The position numbers and the translations under genes were made by a program. DNA of 64,000 nt from Tanypteryx hageni (lineage: Eukaryota; Arthropoda; Insecta; Odonata; Petaluridae): positions 86,546,964-86,610,963 of the forward strand of contig CM054118.1 in NCBI GenBank assembly GCA_028673005.1, read 5' to 3'. Numbering within the stretch: position 1 is the first letter of the stretch; each line of letters opens with the position of its first letter. Positions 46,806 through 56,868 of the stretch are shown here, piece by piece. Below the pieces are notes generated by a model that saw only the letters and a list, made by a program, of their open reading frames with translations, searched no databases and had not been told where the DNA came from.

Positions 46806-47810
46806 TAGGAATGGGACGATTGGTTCTTCGGTTCCTCAGTTTTGCCGGTTATCGAAATAACCAGAACCGACTGTTTATAATCTGGTTCTTCGGTTCCAAT
46901 CCTCATTTTAATAAAAAAATTATTGCGACTCAGAAGTAGACACTAAACGGAGAGCAACCGCCTCATACCACCATATTTTATAGCGACGGCATTCCATTAT
47001 CGATAAATATATCGATGATGGAAGTTGTGCATTTACTACAACGTGATGTATTTTTATGCTGTATGTGTTATCAGTTTCATACGGGATAAGCAAGTCTGAA
47101 TTTCCTTTAGTTCATGAGGTAAAAGAGCTTTGTGGTGCGTACAAAAATCAGGACGACGAATCAATTCAATGAACGATAGTTCCGCAAAATTATATATCAA
47201 AACAATTGAATGATGGGTTCCAAACTTTGGGCATTGAATATTTGGTTCGTGGCTGTGTGGTTTTATAATGTAAAAATTCAAGCACTATCTTGAGTCAAAT
47301 CCATCAGTTTGAAGTGTTATTATAACTTATTAACAGAAATTTTTTATTTAGTTGTGTAGTAATTTTGAATAGATACCCGCAGATAATTTTTAAATTTAAT
47401 CGATAAACCTTACGTTTTATGAGAAAAATTATTTAACAAAAAATGCGTATTTAATTATGTTATTAACTTTTGTTCTCAATATTTTTCTCTCAAATGAGTA
47501 TTTAACAAGACTTGCGAAGTACGTTGTAAAATACATGTAGATCTTCATATAAAGTGGTCTTAATTATTGTCCGATTTTAACCAAAATTGGAATAGGTCGA
47601 CTAATTTTAGTAAAACTCCCAAATACCAAATTTCATCGAAGTAAGACTAGCAGTTCAGGAGATTAAACATGCGGACAGACAGATGGAAATGACCTCCCCT
47701 ATATGCATTCACTTTGCGCAAAGAACACACAATAACCAGAACCGAGAACCAGAACCGGGATCAGATTAATATAACCGTAACCAGGAAAAAGTGGAACCAT
47801 CCTATCCCTA
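46806..47810. mobile_element. hAT element, 1.0 kb, non-coding, perfect 8-bp target duplication
   Basis: The left end TAGGAATGGGACGATTGGTT is inverse to the right end, which reads inward TAGGGATAGGATGGTTCC. Both flanks are GTTTTTAC (46798-46805 and 47811-47818). Near each end are repeated (GGTTCTTCGGTTCC)-like and (AACCAGAACCGA)-like subterminal motifs, expected sites for hAT transposase. No transposase frame survives. A copy of the dispersed ATTTTAACCAAAATTGG repeat lies at about 47560-47700. Confidence 0.88.
47560..47705. repeat. Dispersed repeat inside the 46.8-47.8 kb hAT element
   Basis: GATTTTAACCAAAATTGG, then CAAATTTCATCGAAGT, then GCGGACAGACAGATGG resembles the cores near 2.96, 17.4 and 34.35 kb. 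Class unknown. Confidence 0.4.
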
Positions 47811-47819
47811 GTTTTTACC

Positions 47820-49770
47820 TTAAGAAAACATTGAATAAAATATTTATTCTGAATGTTTTAATTAGGTAAAACAAAATTCCATCTGCTGTGATGATGTCTG
47901 CACAGCTGGTTGACACAAGTAAAATGATTTGCTCTATTTCTTCACCCTCAATCTCTATCAATTCTTAACAATTTATTTGTCTCTAAATATCTTTCAGAAA
48001 TTAGCTCTTTCTTTATGTAAGATTTTGTACTATTTCTTCTGAGGAAGTAGATGTGGAATTGGTTTTGTAAGAGATTATATACAGAATATAAGGACAGTGT
48101 TCTCAACCATTAAGAAATTAGTAGTGGTAGATGTCACTAAGACATCGTGAGAAGTAGGGGAATAGTGGCCAGCTAGAGATGATTCACTCTCGTTCTTATA
48201 CATTGTATCCATGCGATGTTATTCGTAAACAGTTCTCGAGTTCCACGTCTGTTTGGAAGTGATAAAGAAAGTGGAAAGACAGAAAATACATCATAAGGTG
48301 AACAAAGTGGCTTGGTGAATATTTACAGAGAACTCAACCATATTATTTGAATAGAGTTGAAGTGAATGGGAACTATCCTAGCACTAAAAGCAGTGATTAA
48401 GAGTAAAACATTTGTTTGGTATAAACTGTTACTTGTTCATCATGCAATAACGCATAAACTTATTGAAATAGAAATATATCTTTTAAATAAAGAGGAAAGT
48501 TTGCCTGTCAGCATCCCATAAGGATAGGCCTTAGTTCAATCCCAAGTCGGGTGCAGCACATTTTTCAATTTGACATTAAAATACATAAATTTCATCCTAC
48601 GCTAACTGGACTTGGACTGATTTATGCAAGAAGGATTAAAGGTTCTTATTCTTTTCATCTATTTTCATTTCCTATTACCTAGAATTTGAAAAATTTGTAT
48701 TATCGCGAATGTAATGGAATAAAACCATGAATGAATTTAAGGCTGCTATGAGAATCTAATTGTTGAAAGATACGAAATAGATTATCCAACTGGATTTCAC
48801 TGTGAAATAAAAATGGCGAGTGATATTTTGTCGCATAACACCATTTTCTGTTTTTGTTTCTTTATTCATAATTTTGTTCGCGTATATAATCATTCCTCTT
48901 TCTTGTGCGTCTTTTTTACTGAAAAGTTTTAAATTAAACTATAATGACAGTTGCCGTAAAAAATAGGATGAATTTTTGTGAAAGAATCAATCAAGAATCA
49001 AGAGAACATCATCTGCGACGCAACCGTGAAAGTAAAAGAAATGCCCGAATAAATGAAACAACTGAACAAAAGGAATCGTGGCTCGCTAAAGATAGAGAAA
49101 GACAGAAATTCTCAATTAAATGAAACCAACGAAATGTCTCTTAATCACCTTCAACAACAACAAATACACACTGCACAAAATAGATTAACCAACTGGATTT
49201 CATTGAGAAATAATGTCTATATTTATGATGCTGTGATTGATTACGAAGGTTTTGAATTAATTAATATCAGAGGTCTAACAAAAATATGCAGGTTTTGTAA
49301 AGCCAAAAAATTTAATACAGAAGCGTGTGTTGTTCCAACGGAAAAATAGTCTTAACTGATCTTGAAGATCTGCCTGAGCCATTATTTAGTTTGATGCAAA
49401 ATGTTTCTACACAATCAAAAGATTTCATAAAAATACAAGTAAATATAATTCGTGTTTTCAAATGACATATCCGATTCCGAATTATGGTTTTCAATCAATT
49501 TTTTTAGCGTAAGGACAAATCTCTCATAGTATAAGCTCATTGTTACCAGTCAATGATCAGAATCATAAGTTTCTTCAAATGTATTTTGTTGACAATGAAA
49601 ATTCGCAAGTTAAAAGATGTAGACATAATCCTGGAACAAACACATTGATAGTAAGACCCCTACAAGAAATATTTCATTCTTGCAATTGATATGTACAAAC
49701 ATTCAAAACATCAACTACATCAAAATCAGTCATCATTATTATAATATGATAATGTCTGTACTTATGGCCA
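47820..49770. other. Intron sequence of gene B, no supported gene
   Basis: A plus-strand frame at 49053-49349 (98 codons) is preceded by open sequence from about 48950 and contains RFCKAKKFNTEA, reminiscent of a zinc-knuckle-like CxxC fragment from helitron/DNA-virus-like or transposon proteins. It is too short to name. Confidence 0.3.
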
Positions 49771-49773
49771 GCA

Positions 49774-49915
49774 AGAGAGGGGGGTGGAGGGGAGATGATT
49801 GTGTCAGAGAGGAGGGGTGAGGAAGGCTCACGCTCCTGATAGCAAAATAAAAGGTGGAGGGAATGGAGGGGAGAGGATTGCTTGAGAGAAGAGGGGTGGA
49901 GAAGGCACGTGCATC
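49774..49915. repeat. Two related G/A-rich repeats
   Basis: GAGAGGGGGGTGGAGGGGAG at about 49774 and GGAGGGAATGGAGGGGAGAG at about 49856 are similar blocks about 75 bases apart. Confidence 0.5.
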
Positions 49916-51100
49916 TTTGCTGGGAAGTCCTCCTATAAGTGTTACGATTAGGCAGGGAATCCAATACAGAGTATTAATTTTGTCTCCTATTGCGTCACCA
50001 GACCCATAGTAGATATGATAAATTATGAAAATCTTTACTGAGATAATCTTAAAGAACGACAGCACAACCACTGTCTAAAGTTCTGAGTACAGTAAAACCT
50101 CTTTATTTCGATCCCGGATAATTCAAAATAGTGTGTAATTTTAAGCTAAGGGCAGTCCCTAGCCAACATAATAGGATTTGGCGTACTTTTTAGTACAGAT
50201 GATTCAAAATACGTCTACAATGAAATTCAAAGTCATGATCTGGTCCGGTGACTCAAGAACATTTCGTTTAATTCAAAACATTTATCTACATTGTGTGTTT
50301 AAGTGGAAAGATCATGCGCGCATATAACAAAGGCATTGTGTTTTTGTTCTCCATTTCTCACAAACGAAATATACTTTGTCCCCCTAACAGGTAACTTCTT
50401 TTTACTTATTTAACACTAGAATGGCCGGACCTCATGCCCACCCTAGAATGACCAATGGGACAAAAATGTCCCATAATCAATTATAAGTGTTTTGCATATT
50501 AATATCAGTGTGGGAAGCTTTTTATTTTGAAGCAAACGAATGAATCATATGTTGACACAAGTAGATATTATTTTTCTTGGAAGTACAGTCTCATACAAAA
50601 TTAGACTGAATTATAGTGATAATTCAGTAATTTTTAAAATTTCACATCTGTTTTAGAAAATTAAGCGCTTTTCATCTGAAAGCAAAATACAACACACATT
50701 GGTAATCATAAGATAGGTACAGTCACTATATGAAAGTACGAACAAGTATAGAAATTTAAGCTCCTTCCTCATAATCACTCATAGTTTGGTAAGTACGGAA
50801 GTACTTCCTTTTTCATCATTAATGCAGATAAATCAACAAAATAATGTGAAAAATATTTCCTCTGTTGATTCATCAACAGGTTATTAGGTATAATATACTT
50901 ATAAGAATAAGAAGATGCAAAAGAGACAATCATGGTTTTTCAGTCACAATCACTCATTCACACACTCTATACAGACAAAGATCTTTCTTTCCTCTCCAAT
51001 GCACTTCATGCATAGTAACTTCCTGCATTTATTCACACTCTCCCCTTCTTTGCAGTTTTTCAAATCTGGCAACGTCACTGATTGCTCTGTGTTCCAGGAT

Positions 51101-51150
51101 TTTGTAAATTCCTACAATACAATAAGTATTGTATTGTAGGAATTTACAAA
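51101..51150. repeat. Perfect palindrome, 24-bp arms with 2-nt centre
   Basis: Left arm 51101-51124 starts TTTGTAAATTCCTACAATAC. Right arm 51127-51150 is its exact reverse complement, and the centre is AG. Such a structure would extrude as a hairpin and is unstable in many hosts. It sits within the piggyBac relic, just beyond the truncated transposase frame. Confidence 0.95.
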
Positions 51151-51164
51151 GTTATATTTAATTA

Positions 51165-51660
51165 TTTATAATGAATTTCTACAAAGTAATGGCTGAAACA
51201 ATTGACTATATTTCTTCCCTTGTTCAGGAATGATTCCATCAGTTTCATTACTACGTACTGGGAAAGGTGCTGATCATTTGGTCGGAGTTCATCTGTGCCA
51301 AGATAAGGGAATGCATTTAGTATATACTTGGTTACTTTGTCTACAGCAATCCAGAACTTATGCCCGTACTTATTGGGCTTGGAAGCCATGAACTGAATGA
51401 ATTGGCACCTAGCTTTGGCAGGAAAGAGCTGCTAGTCTACTGATATGTAAGCTCCAGGTCTGTAACAAGTCTGAATGTTCTGAATGAACCTATTCCAAAC
51501 TTCTGAAATAATGTCAATCTTGTCAGTTTTTAACTGCTCAGAACAGGTGGACTTGACATCAAATCTGAGGTATCTGAGTATCTCTCGGAAATGATTCCTT
51601 GACATGACCTTATCACATAATGGCAGTCCCCATTTTCCGACAAGAAAGAGTTTAGGAAGG
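51165..51660 (-). pseudogene. piggyBac transposase remnant (DDE_Tnp_1_7 type)
   Basis: Minus strand, from about 51660: LCDKVMSRNHFREILRYLRF, a conserved early block, then YRPGAYISVD, stop, QLFPAKARCQFIQFMASKPN, KYGHKFWIAVDKVTKYILNA, and RPNDQHLSQYVVMKLMESFL. The first catalytic Asp block (SVDEQL in functional members) keeps its Asp, but the following Glu codon is TAG. After VVMKLMESFLNKGRNIVNCF the similarity ends. The N-terminal part and the last Asp region are not visible, so the gene is dead. Confidence 0.85.
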
Positions 51661-53684
51661 GAATTACATCAGTGTCAAAGCTCCAGTCAACAGTGAATTC
51701 AGAAAGGCCTATGCACTATACTATATTGAAACAAAGTAGCAGATTAGTAATGATTAAGCCAGTGGGACAAAAATGTCCCATCAGCAGTTCTAGGGTAAAA
51801 TGTACGTCACATCTCAACCGAGGCAGTGGGGAGGGCGAAACTTTCTCTGTGCATAACTAGATTAATATCATGAAAAGTCATGAAGACTCGCCACGCTCCG
51901 AAAGAAATTGTGTGTTTGGCAGCGATCCGAACTTAAAAATGGGACCAAAATGTCCCATTGGCCGTTCTTGTGTTAATAGTCTATGTGAAATAAAATTGTA
52001 GATCATACAAATAGAGGAATCATCATATTCTTGCATCACTAGACCATCTTTATCCCAGGTTCTCAGATTACTTCATGTATACTACTTTATCATAGATCTC
52101 TACCTCTTCCCCATAGGTTTTTCAAAAAAAAGCTTCAAATAAGGATAAACAAAGATGCTAGAAGCACGCAGGGACAGGAGAGATGAGGTTTCGTATTTGC
52201 CTACTCAACAAAAAATACCAAAAAATATAGGTTTCTACCTTAGTAATTGGAGCACGATCTTCAATGTTATTCTCACTATCACTCTCTGAACTTTCACTTT
52301 CTTCCGAATCTATTTCAAGTAAGATTTCAGTCTAATTCTCATCACCAGGTATTGCTTGCATTTTTCTATTGGTTGATGCTATGATAAGTTCGACTCTTTT
52401 AATCTCTTAAAAATTAAAAAGTAACAATGGAAAAATAATGAACAATAGCTGCCTCTGTACAGCGTAAATGTTTCCCCCAGAGTGGCAAGAGAATATTTTT
52501 TGTGCGATTCAAGCGTTCCCCATGCGCTCTGATCACATTTTTGGTCAAGAGGTAGCATCGTAAATATCTTTGAATGGGCTTCTTTGTGCATTGATGTCAG
52601 ATAAGTGTTTCTCTCTCACTCTCATTATATTTTTCTCAAGAAATGCTGAACCAAGCACTAGCCCAGATCCGAAAACCATTCCTCCTCCCTTTCCATATAG
52701 CTCTCAAGTGTTGACGCATAAGACAAATATATTCATCTCAAGAGTGAGAGACATTACAAAGTAGATAAACAATGCCTGCATCCCCTATCACCACACAATA
52801 GTTTTCGTGCAGAGGTTTGGTTAGTCTCAGCATTGAATAGGGGTTTTTAGAACCCACAATTCGCATAACTATGCGAAAATTCAATCACAAAATTTGACGT
52901 ATAAAGTAGGTAAACAGAAAATTAAAAGAAGTAAGCACAATAGGAAGGTCCAAGGTTACTGTTTTGAAATATATCAAGGTTTTTCAGATTTAAGAAAATT
53001 TATTGCTTCAAAAAAGAAAATCTAGCGATCTCCGCAGCATACCCAGTATGCAGGACCACGTTATTTTGAGATCACGTATATTTTATTACATCTGTGTAAC
53101 ATGGATGGAAATAAAATTGCAATGCAATGCATGAAATCGCCTAGAGCTAATAAAGAATTAATTAATTATTTTTGACCATACTGATGGCATGGAACCTTTG
53201 AACGAAATTGGAGAGAATTACTATGTGATGGTTCCTATCTATTATCTATACAATATTTCACACAAGTGTTTTTCCAGTCTTTTTGGCATGCATTTCCGTA
53301 ATCTTTTGGCTGAGTACACGCGGATGAAAGTCTTTTCTTCTGAAACATGGTGTAAAAGAGTAACTTGAAACACACTGGGAAAATCGGGATGTTCACTTGA
53401 GCCTATTTTTCACATGCAGTGGTGTTCGTGAATCATGAATTAAGTCATCACTTCAGCTCTGTTCATGAATTCGCCATGTGTATGAACTTATAAGGTCAAT
53501 AAGTTTTGTAGCAGAATGGATAGATAAGACTATATTGTGATTTTACTGTCCAAGTAGCAGATCATAAGAAATTTAATTTTTTAAAGTTTGTTCATTTTTT
53601 AAAGTTCATTTATTTTGAACTCGGATAATTCGAAGTCATATTTTTGTGGTCCCTTGAACTTTGAAATAACAAGGTTTTACTGTA

Positions 53685-56300
53685 TATCCAAATACACTCA
53701 AATCACTCCACAAGAAATTTAGAATTAGGGACTGAAACTGAAGATCGATTGTTGCTATTTCAACGTTGCCCGAGAGTGGTGAATCCTTCCATGAATGCTT
53801 TATTTGATGATACGCCCACATTTAATTTTTGAATTCAGATAAGCTGTGGATATGAATTAATTTTGCTGGTAAATTGCATCAGAATACTAAATGCGCAAAC
53901 TTTTTTCCTTCTTGAAAACACCTTGCAGTCAAATTTCTCAAGATTTTTTTAAGGATAAAAAGGATCTGGAATGATTGACATGGATTAGCAGCACGCAGAT
54001 AGCTGGAAGACACCTCTATTGCAACAGATCATTTGAATTAATAGTTATTTATTAGGTATATAAATTATTTTTATTCTAAAAACAATAAATGTCCGCTAAA
54101 TAAATTGTAAGAATTGATTTAATATGGTGATCACCTAAGACGCATTCAACTACTATCCTATATCAATCACCCAGAATCCAAGGATTGCATTTTTACACTC
54201 GGCATATAAGCCAACCCTATCTTTTATAAAGGTTTTAATTGATGTAAAGGTCGACTTACATGCTGTGATATACAGTACTTAAGAGAAGAATTAGTTAAGG
54301 AGCGAAGAACGTTTTCTTTGAAATAACTGAAGTTATTTTAACGTATTCTCCGAGTTCTTTATGCAACATATTCAATTTTTTGGCCCCTTGAATATGAATG
54401 GACAACATTTTCAAGTATCTCTCAATATATTCTTTCCCTTCTACACCAACTTTTTTGAACTTTGCGAATAATTGGTTCCAGAAAACTCAATTTTTAGTTA
54501 AAACATTTGTAGAAATAATTACCTACGTGAATTACTTGAGCTTATGCAAATAATAATTTTCCTTATAATATCTCAAAAAATGCAAGATAACTGATGAAAA
54601 GCAGATATGTAAGGAAACAACTGAGGAAGAACGCATGACTGATAACCAAGAAAGATATTAAAAAAACTGCCAGACAAATTTCTCTACAATGCCTTTCGAA
54701 CTACCACTATGACCATAAAAGTTGCCCTAATCTCACCAAAAGAAGGGAAACACCATTAAATGCCTCAAGTGGATGAGACACATTGTGTCAGTATTTACAC
54801 AAAGGAGAACATTCAGGGTGTGTTTGGAGAATGTTTAAGACAAAGAGGAGATCCCAAATGCAGGAGCTTTTCAAGGCAGCGGGATAAAACTGAATGTTGC
54901 AGCAAAGGGTCATAAATGCATAATCAGATATCCGGATATGTCACTGCATAAGGTTTAAGAAACAATTTTAAATTTGGTTCACATAACTGGACATTCAGAT
55001 AATGGGCATTCAGATACTAATCGACGTTCAGATGCAATCAGAGTTCTAATCTATTTCTTAGTAAGCTTTGACCATCACAATCTTCTTGCCTCCCTAACAC
55101 CTTGTCATCCAATCAAGCTTTTAACTTCCGTAAGCAAAGGTCTTTTATGAAGCCAACTCCTAGTAATTCCAGAGGTTAATGTCAACCACTATAATTTAAA
55201 TGAATATAATTTTTTAAAAAGCAATTGAATATCACCTAATAAGATAATATGTTTTCATTTTTATTCGAGACAATATACCTTTTTCCAATTTCTAATAATT
55301 TTTATTACATCGATGATAACTTGAAGCCTACAACTGCATTTTTTAAACTAATTTGAATTACTTCATGAGATGTTCAATGGTTTTGACCTTGATTCTGTGG
55401 CATTCCATAATAAAAGGAAAAGAATAACTTTCGCATATAACAGTTTAAGCTATGCTATTTTGTTGAAATTAAAACTTCCTTACTTTGAAAAGAACCTTCC
55501 TTTACAAGAACTTGGCAGCACTGCATTTCTTTTAAGAATCCTCTCTAATGTCTTCATATCCACTCGTCTACGTTTCTTTTTCAGAGTATAAGAGGCTATC
55601 CACCATATTGGAAAATTCGTTCGGTATTTCTTTTCCAGATGTTGTTATCAAACACAGAAGTGGAAGAGAGTCATACCAATAGTTTGATAAGATAAACTAT
55701 CTTTAAAAAAGAGATAAATGACGCGACCTTTGCGAGACATACAGCCTCTGGACCTGGGCAGACGACCATTTACTGAGCAAAGGCAAGCAGAGAAAGAGAT
55801 AAGTGTGGTAATTTCCACTCGCAGCGAAGCAGCGACAATGATAACGCTATTCTTATTATGCTTAGAGTAGCATACACAAAATTAAGTGTTATTTAAAAAT
55901 TTCCAAAAATGAATCCCAACTGGACTTGTGAAAAAGATGAACTTCAATGAGATTCCACCCACAAACAGTATTCAAACATAAAGATCAAAATGCAGGGACA
56001 TAGTAATAAAGATATAATTAACATAATGAGCCATAACCTTTTGTAAACCCATACTTATACGCAGCGCTGTTTTTCTTACAAAAAAGGTGCCGGAATGCTA
56101 AAGAGGTGAGTGGAGGCAAAAATTGGAACTGAATGCAAATTATCAGTGGAAGAATATGAGTAATAGTACAATATGAGTAAAACGTCACTGCATTGCAAAT
56201 AATTTCATTTCATTGGTTGAAAGTTATGAAAATTAGTATTTTTTGCATTGAAGGTTCCAGAACGGCATTCCGGCAGAAAAAAGCACTGCTTATCTATTAT
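53685..56300. other. Intron sequence of gene B
   Basis: AT-rich. No supported exon or element boundary. Confidence 0.35.
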
Positions 56301-56681
56301 ATATAGACCAGTGGTGGCCAACCCGTGGCACACGATACACTAACTTGTGGCACACAGCCAGGTTGGAAAAAGTATTTGTAACAAAAAGTATGTAAAATAA
56401 AATAATAGTATATTTTATATAATTCATTTTGCATGCTTGTTTATATGATCAAACATCCTGTGATGTAACTGTGTATTAACACAACACTTTCTAGAACTAA
56501 GGCTGTGCCACTCAAAACGCCCCTGGCGGCAATTTCGGAAGGGAGAGGTTGATTTCGGCCTCTCCGTGCGCGGGCTAATGTTCATTTAGTACTGAATTCC
56601 GCCATTTTTTGGCTGGTAGCTGCTGTCATGGCACTCTTAATTATTTAAAAATCAATTCTGAGTTGTTTGTTTTCTACCAAA

Positions 56682-56835
56682 ATGATTTACAAGTGCTGTA
56701 GGCCGAAACGTAACGGAAATTATGTGACTTGTCGGAAAGTTATGATGCTCATGTCACCAAAGGACCGTGAATTTCAGAGAAAAGTGGTTTCAAGCTATTC
56801 ATCGTTAAAACTGTGCTTCAAACAAATTATCCAGA
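56682..56835 (+). pseudogene. Possible 5' exon of the outer hAT transposase gene
   Basis: An open frame starts MIYKCCRPKRNGNYVTCRKV and ends at CCAGA followed by GTAAGTA, a good donor. An acceptor-like TTATTATTTCAG lies at about 59783-59794, just before the main transposase start. This suggests a spliced transposase gene whose intron was the landing site of the inner element. The exon has several Cys and a PKDREFQRK phrase. I cannot name a domain. Confidence 0.45.
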
Positions 56836-56868
56836 GTAAGTAATTCTATTATTTTATTATGTAAATGT

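Larger units (their letters stand above)
50410..51976. mobile_element. piggyBac-like element nested in the Tigger-like element
   Basis: TTAA at 50410-50413 and 51973-51976 bounds termini CACTAGAATGGCC (left) and, inward from the right, CACAAGAACGGCC. Subterminal GGGACAAAAATGTCCC-type palindromes occur near 50458, 51766 and 51941. The minus strand holds a decayed transposase (51660-51165). A perfect 24-bp-arm palindrome lies at 51101-51150. Confidence 0.85.
50090..53682. mobile_element. Tigger/pogo-like element, 3.6 kb, containing a piggyBac element
   Basis: The left end CAGTAAAACCTCTTTATTTC is inverse to the right end, which reads inward CAGTAAAACCTTGTTATTTC. Further matched blocks include CGGATAATTC at both ends. 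TA flanks both sides (50088-50089, 53683-53684). Without the nested piggyBac (50414-51976) about 2.03 kb remains. No transposase core is recognisable, only an acidic stretch read on the minus strand near 52330-52245 (EIDSEESESSESDSENN), which may be a transposase tail. Confidence 0.8.
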
